64,000 nt of DNA from Bradyrhizobium sp. ORS 285 (GTDB taxonomy: Bacteria; Pseudomonadota; Alphaproteobacteria; Rhizobiales; Xanthobacteraceae). The position numbers and the translations under genes were made by a program. Of this stretch, positions 9,128 to 18,018 are shown piece by piece (position 1 is the stretch's first letter; each line of letters opens with the position of its first letter). The stretch spans positions 5,539,001 to 5,603,000 of the forward strand of contig NZ_LT859959.1 in the NCBI RefSeq assembly GCF_900176205.1. Reading direction: 5' to 3'. Under the pieces are notes generated by a model. It saw only the letters and a list, made by a program, of their open reading frames with translations, was not told the DNA's origin and made no database searches.

Positions 9128-9766
9128 TTAGCCTGCGGCGACCGCCGCATCATAGGCGTGAACAGAAGCCCACGCCGTTTCCCGCACGTCGCTCGCCGTC
9201 ATGCCCGGCTTGTAGAGGCTCGAGCCGAGGCCGAACGCGGTAACACCGGCCGCGACGTAGCTGGCGAGATTCTTCTCGGAGACGCCCCCCACCGCACCGA
9301 CCACGACGCCCTTCGGCAACACGGCGAGCTGTGCCGCAATCCCTGAAGGGCCGAGCACCGAGGCCGGAAAATATTTCAACGCGGACGCGCCGGAGCGCAA
9401 GGCAAGGAACGCCTCGGAGGGCGTGAACACGCCGGGCATCGTCACCATGTCGTAAGCCTGCGCCGTCGCCAGCACTTCGACATCGACATTCGGGCTGACC
9501 ATCAACCGCCCGCCGGCCTCCGCGACGCGCACGCAATCCGGCGCATTCACCACCGTCCCCGCGCCGATCAGGCAATTCGCGCCGAACCGCTTCGCCAGCC
9601 GTTCGATCGAGACGAACGGATCGGGCGAGTTGAGCGGCACCTCGATCATCTCGAACCCGGCTTCGATCAGCACGTCGACGATCCCCTCGGCCTCATCGGG
9701 CTTGATGCCGCGCAGAATCGCCACGAGAGATCGTTTGACCGGCGGCCAGGCAACGGACTGTGTCAT
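9128..9766 (-). CDS. dgoA: 2-dehydro-3-deoxy-6-phosphogalactonate aldolase
   Basis: A class I aldolase of the KDPG/KDPGal family that splits 2-keto-3-deoxy-6-phosphogalactonate into pyruvate and glyceraldehyde 3-phosphate. It has 212 residues from the ATG at 9766. The catalytic Glu is E42 in the segment MIEVPLNSPDP, which is characteristic of DgoA rather than Eda, and the Schiff-base Lys is K131 in ALKYFPAS. The phosphate-binding GAVGGV segment near the end is present. An upstream in-frame Met would add 24 residues inside dgoK, so the 9766 start, which overlaps the dgoK stop by 4 bases, is preferred. Together with dgoK it forms the lower half of the De Ley-Doudoroff galactonate route. The dehydratase DgoD is not in the window. 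Confidence 0.9.
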   Translation of the reverse strand: MTQSVAWPPVKRSLVAILRGIKPDEAEGIVDVLIEAGFEMIEVPLNSPDPFVSIERLAKRFGANCLIGAGTVVNAPDCVRVAEAGGRLMVSPNVDVEVLATAQAYDMVTMPGVFTPSEAFLALRSGASALKYFPASVLGPSGIAAQLAVLPKGVVVGAVGGVSEKNLASYVAAGVTAFGLGSSLYKPGMTASDVRETAWASVHAYDAAVAAG

Positions 9767-10701
9767 GAGAAACGTGCTCCCCAGATCTGCCGGGCTGCCT
9801 TCACGAGGCCGCGGCGGGACGCCTGCTCGGCGTCGCATTCGTTCACGGTGAATCCGCTCGCGATCAACGCATCGCGATAGAGATGGCCGAGACGGCCGGC
9901 TCCGATCAGCCGAAGCGGACGATCTGCGCCGAACTGCGCGCGAGCGTCAGCAATCTCGCTGCCGATCAACAAGCCGGACAAACGCGCGGCGCCATCGGAG
10001 CGTTGCTCGAAGCCAAGCAGTTGCGCCGCACGGAGCCGAAACAGCGTGCTGCTCAGAGCGGTCGGGGCTGCCTGCGCTGTCGCGAGGCCGGCGCGGAATG
10101 CCGCGCCGTCGGCAGCATCTGCTCCATCAGGCGCGACGGCGTGCATCAAAATACTGTGCTGCGAGAGCACGGCGAACAGCTCGCCCGTCATGTAGGTCGC
10201 GAAGTCGACCACGGCGCCGGCCTCGATCCGGATCCATTTGCTGTGGGTGCCGGGAATGCAGACGATGCCGGAAAAATCCGACGCGGTGACGCCAAGGAGC
10301 TGGGTCTCCTCGCCGCGCATCACATCGGGACGATCGGCGCGGGCCTGAGCGAGGCCGGGAAGGATGCGAACATCGCCATCGGTGTCCACACGGATCGCAC
10401 CGTCGTGCAGCGCATCGAGTCGTGTCGGCGTGTGCAGATACGGCGCCTCGACCCAGCCCTGCCGTGCCCCAGCCATGCCGCAGATCAGCACGGGCAGGTC
10501 GGCTGCTGCTGCGCCGAGCTTCTCGATATGGTCGTGCAGCACCGGGGCGAAGCCCGCGCTCGCGCAGTGCAGCATGCCTTCGCTGCCGCGCGTCTCGGCG
10601 AGTTGCGCTCCATCAGCGGCCATCAGCCAAGCGCGGAAGCTGGAGGTTCCCCAGTCGACGGCAACGAAGGCCGGCGGGGCTGACGAATAGGCGGCGGTCA
10701 C
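9763..10701 (-). CDS. dgoK: 2-dehydro-3-deoxygalactonokinase
   Basis: Phosphorylates 2-keto-3-deoxygalactonate with ATP to give the substrate of DgoA. It has 312 residues and the DgoK start VDWGTSSFRAWLM, an ASKHA-type phosphate-binding loop. It also has GMAGARQGWVEAPY in the sugar-binding region and IVCIPGTHSKWI, typical of the family. The length matches other DgoK proteins. It is divergently transcribed from the DeoR-type regulator gene across a 123-base region containing repeated boxes, and overlaps dgoA by four bases. Regulation by that DeoR protein with a sugar acid or its phosphate as inducer is likely but inferred. Confidence 0.9.
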   Translation of the reverse strand: MTAAYSSAPPAFVAVDWGTSSFRAWLMAADGAQLAETRGSEGMLHCASAGFAPVLHDHIEKLGAAAADLPVLICGMAGARQGWVEAPYLHTPTRLDALHDGAIRVDTDGDVRILPGLAQARADRPDVMRGEETQLLGVTASDFSGIVCIPGTHSKWIRIEAGAVVDFATYMTGELFAVLSQHSILMHAVAPDGADAADGAAFRAGLATAQAAPTALSSTLFRLRAAQLLGFEQRSDGAARLSGLLIGSEIADARAQFGADRPLRLIGAGRLGHLYRDALIASGFTVNECDAEQASRRGLVKAARQIWGARFS

Positions 10702-10766
10702 ATCCTGCTCCCGGTCACTTCACACCCACGCAATGGCACGCTCGGCCGCCGACGAAAACAACAATT

Positions 10767-10813
10767 TGCACGATGCACGATTATGCATGTTTTATTTCTT
10801 GTTGTTGCATGAT
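10767..10813. promoter_or_regulatory. Repeated TGCACGA/TGCATGA boxes, probable DeoR operator
   Basis: Two head-to-tail copies of TGCACGA occupy 10767-10780. TATGCATG follows at 10783-10790, and TTGCATGAT at 10805-10813. They lie between the divergent dgoK and deoR starts. DeoR/GlpR proteins commonly bind several short direct or inverted repeats in such regions. Assignment to the adjacent regulator is by position only. Confidence 0.5.
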
Positions 10814-10824
10814 AAAGAAGAGGC

Positions 10825-11598
10825 ATGTCAGACCTTCCCCTCGCGCGCCGCGATCAGATTGCCGGCCGCCTCTCTGCCGGACAGGCCGTCATCGCAGCCG
10901 CTCTCGCGACCGAGTTCGGTGTCTCGGAGGATGCGATCCGGCGTGATCTGCGCGCGCTCGCTGCCGAAGGACGCTGCCGCCGGGTGTATGGCGGCGCCTT
11001 GCCGATTGCCGGCGGCATGACACCGATGGCGGCGCGGATCGGCAGGGATCGCGATCGCAAGCTGGCGCTCGCACGGACGGCCGCACGCAACATCGCGCGC
11101 GGCGAATTTCTGTTCCTCGACAGCGGCAGCACCAATCTCGCGCTCGCCGAGGTCCTGCCCGAGGATTTCGATCTCATCGTCGCGACCAACGCCATCGACA
11201 TCGCCGCAGCCGTGCTGCACCGGCAGGACCTGCAATTGATCGTGATCGGCGGCTCCGTTCACCCGGCCGTGGGCGGCTGCGTCGACGCCGATGCCCTCTT
11301 GCAGGTGCAGCGCTTGAACATCGACCGCTGCTTCATCGGCGCCTGCGCCCTATCAGCACAAGCCGGTCTCAGCGCCATTGATCCGGCCGATGCAGCCTTC
11401 AAGCGCACCCTGCTCTCGCGGAGCCGCGTGAGCGTCGCGATGGTCACCAACGAGAAGCTCGAGACCCGAGCGCATCACCGCGTTGCCGCCGTCAAGACGA
11501 TCGGCCAGCTCGTGGTCGAGCATGATGCGCCGGCGGCCCGGCTCGCTTTGCTCAAACGGGCGGGCGTCCCCATCGTCACGGCCGCACCGCCCGGTTGA
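10825..11598 (+). CDS. DeoR/GlpR-family transcriptional regulator
   Basis: A 257-residue sugar-metabolism repressor. The N-terminal winged helix is RRDQIAGRLSAGQAVIAAAL followed by the recognition helix VSEDAIRRDLRALAAEG. The sequence RRVYGGAL follows, a hallmark of the family. The C-terminal DeoRC domain is a ribose-isomerase-like sensor with FLDSGSTNLALAEVLP for phosphate binding, the ATNAIDIA segment, and GGSVHPAVGGCVDADAL. Family members sense phosphorylated sugars. It lies divergent to dgoKA and 31 bases upstream of an MFS transporter, so it probably controls both units. The inducer is presumably a galactonate-pathway intermediate. Confidence 0.88.
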   Translation: MSDLPLARRDQIAGRLSAGQAVIAAALATEFGVSEDAIRRDLRALAAEGRCRRVYGGALPIAGGMTPMAARIGRDRDRKLALARTAARNIARGEFLFLDSGSTNLALAEVLPEDFDLIVATNAIDIAAAVLHRQDLQLIVIGGSVHPAVGGCVDADALLQVQRLNIDRCFIGACALSAQAGLSAIDPADAAFKRTLLSRSRVSVAMVTNEKLETRAHHRVAAVKTIGQLVVEHDAPAARLALLKRAGVPIVTAAPPG

Positions 11599-11629
11599 CG
11601 GCGCCTTCCACACATCCAGGAACCTGCAA

Positions 11630-12766
11630 ATGAGTTCAGACAATCGCGCGGCGCAGCTCGCGACACGCCTCGCCTTTTTCGTCGCCGGCTTCGGCATCGC
11701 CTGCTGGGCGCCGCTGGTGCCGTTCGCCAAGCAGCGGCTGGCAGTGGACGATGCCACGCTGGGGCTACTGCTGCTGTCGCTTGGCGTCGGCTCGGTCGCA
11801 TCGATGCTGGCCGCGGGGGTGCTGAGCGCGCGCTATGGCAGCAAGCCGGTTGTGATGGTCAGCGGGTTTGCCCTCGCTCTCCTGCTGCCGCCTTTGACGG
11901 TCGCCACGACGCCGCTCACGCTTGCGCTGGCGTTGTTCGCCTTCGGCGCCGCGCTCGGCTCGCTCGACGTGTCCGTGAACATCCAGGCGATCGAGGTCGA
12001 GCGGCTGAGCGACCGGCCGCTGATGTCCGGCTTTCACGCGCAATTCAGCATCGGCGGCTTCGCCGGCTCCGGCGTAATGACGGCGTTGCTGGCCTTCGAG
12101 ATCGCGCCATTGCCGGGCACGCTCGCCTGCGCCGCGCTCGCGTTGGCTGCGATGATGCTCGCGGCCCCACGGCTGCTCGCGGGCAAGCCGGCGCAGTCCG
12201 GGCCCCTGCTCGTCTTGCCTCACGGCGCCGTGCTGCTGCTGGCAGCGCTGGCCGCGATCATGTTCCTGGTCGAAGGCGCCATGCTCGACTGGAGCGCGCT
12301 CCTATTGAGCGGCTCAGGGCGTTTGCCGGCTGCGCAGGCCGGGCTCGGCTACATCATGTTCTCGATCGCCATGACCGCGGGCCGCCTCGCCGGGGACGCC
12401 GTCGTCGCGCGCATCGGCGATCGCGCCACCTTGCTGTGGGGAAGCGGGCTCGCGATCACGGGCTTCGTCGTGCTGCTCGCCGTTCCCTCGGTCATCGCCG
12501 CTCTGGTGGGCTTTGCCTTGATCGGCTTGGGCGCGTCGAACCTCGTGCCGGTCCTATTCCGCAGATCTGGCGCACAAACCGTCATGCCCGTGGGACTTGC
12601 TGTCGCAGCCGTGACCACCGCCGGCTATTCCGGCGTGCTGCTCGGCCCCGCCGGCATCGGCTTCGTTGCGGCCGCCACCAGCCTGACCGCCGCCTTCTGG
12701 GGACTCGCTGCACTCCTCGTCATCGTGCTCGCGAGCGCGCCTTTGGTCGCACGGGCACCGCAATAG
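11630..12766 (+). CDS. MFS transporter (YbjJ-like)
   Basis: A 378-residue major facilitator protein with about 12 membrane helices in two halves. The start MSSDNRAAQLATRLAFFVAG at the ATG at 11630 is chosen because upstream in-frame codons lie within the regulator gene. The first cytoplasmic loop contains AGVLSARYGSKPV, the MFS motif A region, and helix 4/5 contains FGAALGSLDVSVNIQAIEVE, resembling the YbjJ/fucose-permease branch. A second GRLAGDAVVARIGDR loop marks the second half. It probably belongs to the operon of the DeoR-type regulator and may import a sugar or sugar acid handled by DgoKA. The substrate cannot be read from the sequence. Confidence 0.82.
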   Translation: MSSDNRAAQLATRLAFFVAGFGIACWAPLVPFAKQRLAVDDATLGLLLLSLGVGSVASMLAAGVLSARYGSKPVVMVSGFALALLLPPLTVATTPLTLALALFAFGAALGSLDVSVNIQAIEVERLSDRPLMSGFHAQFSIGGFAGSGVMTALLAFEIAPLPGTLACAALALAAMMLAAPRLLAGKPAQSGPLLVLPHGAVLLLAALAAIMFLVEGAMLDWSALLLSGSGRLPAAQAGLGYIMFSIAMTAGRLAGDAVVARIGDRATLLWGSGLAITGFVVLLAVPSVIAALVGFALIGLGASNLVPVLFRRSGAQTVMPVGLAVAAVTTAGYSGVLLGPAGIGFVAAATSLTAAFWGLAALLVIVLASAPLVARAPQ

Positions 12767-12825
12767 GAACGAGCACCCCCGCCCCGCTTTGGTCCGCATC
12801 AATGCCTTGGCTGAGGAGCAGAACC

Positions 12826-13065
12826 ATGCGGGCACTCAACATCATCACTCTTCTTCTCGTGATCGTCGGCGGATTGAACTGGGGCCTCGTCGGCCTGTTC
12901 GACTTCGATCTCGTCACCGCGATCTTCGGCAACGGCGCAGCCGAGACCGCGACATCGTCGCCGATCGCGCGGATCGTCTACATCCTCGTCGCGTTGTCGG
13001 CGATCTATCAGATCGGCATGCTGGTGCGGCTGTCGTCGGCGCGAAGCGATGTCGTCTATCGCTGA
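12826..13065 (+). CDS. DUF378 small membrane protein
   Basis: A 79-residue protein with two membrane helices and the DUF378 hallmark near the start, INTLLLVIVGGLNWGLVGLF-like (here MRALNIITLLLVIVGGLNWG). A second helix SPIARIVYILVALSAIYQIG follows. GAGGAG precedes the ATG at 12826. Function unknown; relatives such as B. subtilis YuzA are equally small. A GGAAC with CTTT 16 bases later (12766-12790) resembles a weak EcfG-type stress promoter, but the -10 is imperfect. It is followed by the convergent CDF transporter gene. Confidence 0.82.
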   Translation: MRALNIITLLLVIVGGLNWGLVGLFDFDLVTAIFGNGAAETATSSPIARIVYILVALSAIYQIGMLVRLSSARSDVVYR

Positions 13066-13102
13066 TGAGAATGGATGCCGTGCCGGCTATGGGCCCTGAG
13101 GT

Positions 13103-14065
13103 TCAAGCCGGTGCGGGCCCGCCCTGCAGCTGGGGCGCGCTCATCTCCCGATAACGATTGGCGGTCTGCGGCTTGACGAACAGCGTTGCGATGACGGGAT
13201 GGCGGGCGCGCAGTTCGGTCTCGATCGCGACGACGGCGCGCTCGATATCATCGGCGCGCAGCTCATCGGCGAACTCGATGCTGAGCGCGACCACGACCTG
13301 CTGCGGTGACAGTTGCACCGTGAGCAGGCCGTTGGCCGCGCGCACGCCTGCCGATGCCCGCGCGATCTCCAGCACCGAGCGGGCCAGCTCGGGATCGGCC
13401 GGCTCGCCGATCAACAGGCTCTTGCTCTCTCGTGCGAGCACCATGGAGGTCGCGGCCAGCACCAGCCCGATCAGGATCGATCCGACGCCATCCCACGCCG
13501 GCTCGTCGAACGTGACGGCCGCAGCGGTCGCCGCTGCCGCGATGATGATGCCGATCAGCGCGGCGCTGTCCTCGAACACCACCATGAAGGCGGGCGGATC
13601 CTTGCTGCGCCGGAAGGCCTCGATATAGGAGAGCTCGGGAGCGGCGGCGCGAAAGCGCTTCAGGGCCACCCACCACGAGCCGGCTTCGAAGATGAAGGAC
13701 AGACCGAGCACGACATAGCTGACTGCCGGATTCTCGATCGGCTCCGGCTGCATCAGATGCGCCACGCCCTCGTACAGCGAAACCCCGGCGCCGAGCGCAA
13801 ACAGCAGCAGCGCAACGATGAAGCTCCAGAAATACAGCTCACGGCCGTAGCCCAGCGGATGGCGGGGATCCGGCGAACGGCTGGCGCGGTGAAAGCCGTA
13901 GAGCAGCACAAGCTCGTTAGAGGTGTCGACGACCGAATGGATCGCTTCACTCATCATCGCCGAGCTGCCGGTCCAAACCGCGGCCGCGATCTTGGTGCAG
14001 GCGACGAGCAGATTCCCGGCGAGCGCGGCGTACACCGCAACCTTCGAATCCGTGTTCGCCGCCAT
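13103..14065 (-). CDS. Cation diffusion facilitator (CDF) metal transporter
   Basis: A 320-residue inner-membrane exporter for divalent metals such as zinc or iron. It has about six membrane helices, the metal-site motif SEAIHSVVDTSNELVLLYG (HxxxD) in helix 2, and DSAAL with EPAWDG in helix 5 and its loop. A cytoplasmic C-terminal domain of about 90 residues follows. The HPLGYGRELYFWSF loop is typical of the SLC30A9-like branch. I place the start at 14065 (MAANTDSK), where the family homology begins; an upstream in-frame codon at 14146 would add 27 unlike residues. No operon partner is evident. The metal specificity is not predictable here. Confidence 0.85.
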   Translation of the reverse strand: MAANTDSKVAVYAALAGNLLVACTKIAAAVWTGSSAMMSEAIHSVVDTSNELVLLYGFHRASRSPDPRHPLGYGRELYFWSFIVALLLFALGAGVSLYEGVAHLMQPEPIENPAVSYVVLGLSFIFEAGSWWVALKRFRAAAPELSYIEAFRRSKDPPAFMVVFEDSAALIGIIIAAAATAAAVTFDEPAWDGVGSILIGLVLAATSMVLARESKSLLIGEPADPELARSVLEIARASAGVRAANGLLTVQLSPQQVVVALSIEFADELRADDIERAVVAIETELRARHPVIATLFVKPQTANRYREMSAPQLQGGPAPA

Positions 14066-14180
14066 TGCCCCCGCCTGCTTGCCCGTTGTCGATGCCGCGT
14101 GAACGCCGGCTTGGCGATATCGGTTCCCTTGCGCGTTCCGACCCAACGGCGCAGCATCCGAGATCGGGTGCAGCGGAGGG

Positions 14181-14705
14181 ATGATGGTGAGCGGAGAGAG
14201 TCCAACGGACGAGACTCATCCTGCGGGTCGAGACGAACGCGATGCGCATTTCTTGCGTCACAGCTTCGCCGTCGCCCGGCGATCCCTGGCGCATGGCAAT
14301 CATCCGTTCGCAGCCATTCTGGTCGACGCCAACGGCCGCGTGCTGATCGAAGCCGAGAACGGCTACATGCCCTCGCGCGATGCCACGGCTCATGCGGAGC
14401 GGCTGGTCGCGACGCGGGCCTGCACCACGCTCGCGCCGGAGATCCGAGCTGCCGCCACGCTGTATTCCTCGGCCGAGCCCTGCGCGATGTGCGCCGGCGC
14501 GATCTACTGGGCCGGCATCGGCCGCATCGTTTATGGCCTGAGCGAGCGGCGGCTGCGCGAGTTTACCGGCAACCATCCGGAAAATCCGACGCTGGACCTG
14601 CCTTGCCGGGCCGTCTTCGCCAGCGGGCAGCGCGCGACGGAGGTCGTCGGACCGCTGCTGGAGGACGAGGCCGCCGCGCTGCATGTCGGGGTGTGGGACA
14701 AATAA
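14181..14705 (+). CDS. Zinc nucleobase deaminase, guanine-deaminase-like
   Basis: A 174-residue cytidine-deaminase-fold enzyme. It has the zinc ligand and proton-shuttle motif TAHAERL (HAE) and the second zinc motif PCAMCAG. The sequence GAIYWAGIGRIVYG after the second motif resembles B. subtilis GuaD, a guanine deaminase that makes xanthine. TadA and cytosine deaminase are the main alternatives. Its closeness to a purine transport and xanthine oxidation region supports a purine-base substrate, but this is inference. It ends at a strong bidirectional terminator shared with the convergent outer-membrane protein gene. Confidence 0.78.
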   Translation: MMVSGESPTDETHPAGRDERDAHFLRHSFAVARRSLAHGNHPFAAILVDANGRVLIEAENGYMPSRDATAHAERLVATRACTTLAPEIRAAATLYSSAEPCAMCAGAIYWAGIGRIVYGLSERRLREFTGNHPENPTLDLPCRAVFASGQRATEVVGPLLEDEAAALHVGVWDK

Positions 14706-14720
14706 CCCCTCAACAAAGAA

Positions 14721-14754
14721 AGGGCGCCGCAGCCAGAGCCGCGGCGCCCTTTTT
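14721..14754. terminator. Bidirectional Rho-independent terminator
   Basis: A perfect 10-bp stem, AGGGCGCCGC at 14721-14730 with GCGGCGCCCT at 14741-14750, and a 10-base loop. It runs into TTTTT on the plus strand. An A-rich stretch (AACAAAGAA) before the stem gives U residues for minus-strand transcripts. It sits between the convergent deaminase and outer-membrane protein genes and probably serves both. Confidence 0.85.
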
Positions 14755-14768
14755 GGTTGGCGAACTGA

Positions 14769-15890
14769 TCAGAACTTGACGGTCACGCCCGAGTACAGCG
14801 ACGACTCGGTGCACGCGCCGGTGCTGATGCGGGTGCCGTTGGCGCCGGCGACGGAGCAGCCGGCTGCATTGTTGTGGTCGTTGCCGAACTTGTTCTGCCA
14901 GTACCGATAGGCCACCCAGACGTCGATCATGTGGCTCTGCTTCTCACCCCACAGCGCCTTGGACGCATCGAAAGTCAGGCGGATCGGCTCCGAGTTGAAC
15001 TCGACCTTGGTCGGATAGACGCCGTTCGCGACGCTGGCGGGCAGCGGCTCGGCGTCCGAACCCTTCTTGCCGTACCAGCCGGCGCGGCCCGAGATCGAGA
15101 AGAACTGCAAGTTCTCGGGCAGGAAGCCGAGGTCCATGTAGTAGTTCGTCTCGACAGCCCAGGTCGGCTTGAACGAGGTATTGCCGTCGGCGATGCAGGG
15201 ATTCGACCAGCCCGCGCCGCATTGCGAGAACGAGTTGTGGTTGGCGAACTCCCAGTACATCAAGGGAGCGACGTTGAAATAGCCCTTGTAGGGCAGGTTG
15301 AACGCGAACTGCAGACCGGCGACCACGTCACGCTTGGCCGCGCCGAAATAACGGTTCTCGGTGTTGGCATCCATGCCCACCTCGAACGAGATGTTCTGCA
15401 GCGGGCCCATCGTGAAGGCCTTGGTGTTGAAGATCTGGTTCCAGCCGAAGGTCGAACGGAACAGGCCGTAGATCTCGGTCGCGCCGGCGCAGCTCGCCGG
15501 TGTGAACGCAAAGCCCGCCGCGGGCGATACGATGCCGCCGGTCTGCGTGCACGGACCCGCCGGGTCGTTATGGTCAGACTTGAACAGCGAGATCGTGAAG
15601 AAGTTGGTGCCGTAGCCCCACACGTCGAAGTGGGTGAACGAATAGACCTGCTTTGCCGTGTTGGCGTTGAAGCCGGCATTGGCGTTGCCGGTCCAGGCGC
15701 CCGGCTGGCGGGCATTGAAGATGTAGGAGAAGCTGACGCGGTTATCGACCACGAGGAAGAACGGCAGCTCCGCCGGCGCCTTCTTCGCGATCGCCTTGGC
15801 CGGCAGATCGGCCGCACTAGCCACGCCAGTCGACGCGAGAACAGCCGCGCCGAGCGTCAAGGCAGCAGCAATGGTTTGACGAAACGACAT
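14769..15890 (-). CDS. Outer-membrane beta-barrel protein, Tsx (nucleoside channel)-like
   Basis: A 373-residue secreted protein. A signal peptide of about 26 residues (MSFRQTIAAALTLGAAVLAS, then an Ala-Ser-Ala-type site before ADLPAK) leads into alternating aromatic strands and a final GVTVKF ending in Phe, the usual signal for outer-membrane barrels. The stretch YSFTHFDVWGYGTNFF resembles the first conserved block of Tsx-type nucleoside channels. Four Cys in loops could form disulfides. The BMP-type nucleoside ABC transporter encoded divergently makes nucleoside or purine passage across the outer membrane plausible. The barrel call is firm; the Tsx assignment is tentative. GGGGG about 9 bases before the ATG is the likely ribosome site. 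Confidence 0.7.
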   Translation of the reverse strand: MSFRQTIAAALTLGAAVLASTGVASAADLPAKAIAKKAPAELPFFLVVDNRVSFSYIFNARQPGAWTGNANAGFNANTAKQVYSFTHFDVWGYGTNFFTISLFKSDHNDPAGPCTQTGGIVSPAAGFAFTPASCAGATEIYGLFRSTFGWNQIFNTKAFTMGPLQNISFEVGMDANTENRYFGAAKRDVVAGLQFAFNLPYKGYFNVAPLMYWEFANHNSFSQCGAGWSNPCIADGNTSFKPTWAVETNYYMDLGFLPENLQFFSISGRAGWYGKKGSDAEPLPASVANGVYPTKVEFNSEPIRLTFDASKALWGEKQSHMIDVWVAYRYWQNKFGNDHNNAAGCSVAGANGTRISTGACTESSLYSGVTVKF

Positions 15891-16449
15891 CTAGTACACC
15901 CCCAGTTAACGAGCGCCGATTCCCGACTTGCATGCACAATTGCGCCGTTGCCTGCATGCGAGAAGCCTCAACTTTCTCCAGCTCTTGCCCGCGGTTTGAC
16001 CAAAGTTCCGCTTCATTGAACTGCGGCACCGCGGCGCGGGCATCCTTGATATGGGACGATTCGTCGCGCCGCCTCCGCTGCGTAATCCCATCTTCGCGCT
16101 TCACATTGCTGAGTTTTTCCGAAACGGCGCAGCGCCGGATCTGGAGTGCTTTCTGCATCCCGCACGCCGCGAGATCTGGTCTCCAGCGCCCTTGGCATGA
16201 CGCTGCTCATCCAACGGGCAGATTGCTGCGGCCCATTGGAATTCCCATGACTGTCGCAAAAGTGCCACATGTTAGTTTGGACGAGCGGCGCAACAAGTTG
16301 CGGCCAGCCAACATCGCAACCGCGCTCGCAAACGAGAGCCAGCTTCGAATGCTGGGCAAGAGTTGGGCACAAGATGGCGCTTTTCGCCTCTTACGCGCCG
16401 CCGCAAATTAGCTCACAATTGAGGCAGTTCCATTTCTGCCCAGACGCAC
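15891..16449. other. Divergent intergenic region, no gene seen
   Basis: These 559 bases separate the outer-membrane protein gene from the nucleoside ABC operon. I see no convincing coding frame or strong hairpin-plus-U terminator. It is long enough for promoters and a leader RNA for both units. A regulatory RNA such as a purine or xanthine riboswitch would make sense here, but I cannot recognise one by eye. Confidence 0.5.
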
Positions 16450-18018
16450 ATGCTTGACCCCGCGCCGGCTACTCCTCAGACCTCGCAACCGCTGCTGCAG
16501 ACGGTCGGACTGACCAAGCGCTACGGCGACTTCCTCGCCAATGACCGTATCGACATCGAGATCTTCCCGAGCGAGATCCACGCGCTGCTAGGCGAGAACG
16601 GCGCGGGCAAGTCGACCCTGGTCAAGACCATCTACGGACTGGTGCAGCCGAGTGCGGGGCAACTGCTCTGGCAAGGCGCGCCGGTCAGGCTCTCCGGGCC
16701 GGCCGAGGCGCGCTCGCTCGGCATTGGTATGGTGTTCCAGCACTTCTCGCTGTTCGACAACCTCACGGTCGCCGAGAACGTGGCGTTGGGGCTCGACGGC
16801 AAGGAGCCGTTCAAGGCGATCTCGGCGCGGCTCGCCGACGTCGCCCGCGACTACGGCCTGCCGCTCGATCCCAAGCGCGAGGTCTGGCAATTGTCGGTCG
16901 GTGAGCGGCAGCGCATCGAGATCGTGCGCGCGCTGATGCAGAACCCGAAATTCCTGATCCTGGATGAGCCCACCGCCGTGCTGACGCCGCAGGAGGCGGA
17001 TCAGTTGTTCGTAGTGCTGGAGCGGCTGAAGGCCGAAGGCCGGGCCATCCTCTACATCAGCCACAAGCTCGACGAGGTGAAGCGGCTCTGCGACACCGCC
17101 ACCATCCTGCGCGGCGGCAGGAAGGTCGCGACCACAAATCCGAAGCTGGAGACCGCGGCGTCGCTCGCCCGCATGATGGTCGGCACCGAGATCAAGGAGG
17201 TGAAGCCTCCGGCCGAACGCAGGACCACCGTGCCGCGCCTCGTCGTCAATGATCTGAACCTCGCGCCGAGCGAACTGCACGGCGTCAGTCTGCGTAACAT
17301 CTCCTTCGAGCTGAAGGGCGGCGAGATCCTCGGCATCGCCGGCGTCGCCGGCAACGGGCAGGACGAGCTGTTCGCCGCGCTCTCCGGCGAGCGCCTGGTC
17401 AAGGAGCCCGGCACGATCATCATCGACGGCCTCGCCTGCGGTCATCTCTCGATCACCCAGCGGCGCAAGATAGGCGCGGCCTTCGTGCCGGAGGAGCGGC
17501 TCGGACACGGCACCGCGCCTCGGATGAGATTGTCGGAGAACGCCTTGCTGACCGGCCACGCCGCGAGCGACATGGTCCGCCACGGATTCATCAACGCCGC
17601 AGCGACCCTGCGCACCGTCGATCGCACCACCGAGACCTTCGACGTCCGCAAGGCCAAGCGCGATCCGGAAGCCGCCAGCCTGTCCGGCGGCAATCTGCAG
17701 AAGTTCGTCGTCGGCCGCGAGATCCTGCGCGGGCCGGCGGTACTCGTCGTCAACCAGCCGACCTGGGGCGTCGATGCCGGTGCGGCTGCGATCATCCGCC
17801 GGGCGCTCATCGATCTCGCCAGTGCCGGCGCCGCCGTGCTCGTCACCAGCCAGGATCTCGACGAGCTCATCGAAATCGCCGATCGCATCGCGGTGATGTT
17901 CCATGGCCATCTCTCCGAGGCGCTGCCGCGCGCGGAGGCCACCCGCGAAAAGCTCGGGCTGCTGATGGGCGGCGCCGCCCTCGACCAGAAGGAGGCCGCG
18001 CATGCAGTTGGTGCTTGA
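16450..18018 (+). CDS. Nucleoside (BMP-type) ABC transporter, ATP-binding protein
   Basis: A 522-residue protein with two ABC domains in tandem, as in the ribose/nucleoside family. Domain 1 has Walker A GENGAGKST, signature LSVGERQRIEIV and Walker B FLILDEPTAVLTP. Domain 2 (from about residue 265) has a degenerate Walker A region GVAGNGQDEL, signature LSGGNLQKFVVG and VNQPTWGVDAGA in place of a standard Walker B. Such asymmetry is normal for this class. It powers the import of nucleosides or purines with the two permeases and the BMP binding protein downstream. It overlaps the first permease gene by 17 bases, indicating coupling. Confidence 0.9.
   Translation: MLDPAPATPQTSQPLLQTVGLTKRYGDFLANDRIDIEIFPSEIHALLGENGAGKSTLVKTIYGLVQPSAGQLLWQGAPVRLSGPAEARSLGIGMVFQHFSLFDNLTVAENVALGLDGKEPFKAISARLADVARDYGLPLDPKREVWQLSVGERQRIEIVRALMQNPKFLILDEPTAVLTPQEADQLFVVLERLKAEGRAILYISHKLDEVKRLCDTATILRGGRKVATTNPKLETAASLARMMVGTEIKEVKPPAERRTTVPRLVVNDLNLAPSELHGVSLRNISFELKGGEILGIAGVAGNGQDELFAALSGERLVKEPGTIIIDGLACGHLSITQRRKIGAAFVPEERLGHGTAPRMRLSENALLTGHAASDMVRHGFINAAATLRTVDRTTETFDVRKAKRDPEAASLSGGNLQKFVVGREILRGPAVLVVNQPTWGVDAGAAAIIRRALIDLASAGAAVLVTSQDLDELIEIADRIAVMFHGHLSEALPRAEATREKLGLLMGGAALDQKEAAHAVGA

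Noticed and set aside
16252..16272. TGGCAC and TTGC on the minus strand as a sigma-54 promoter for the Tsx-like gene
   Set aside because: The GG to GC spacing is 7 bases, while sigma-54 needs 10.
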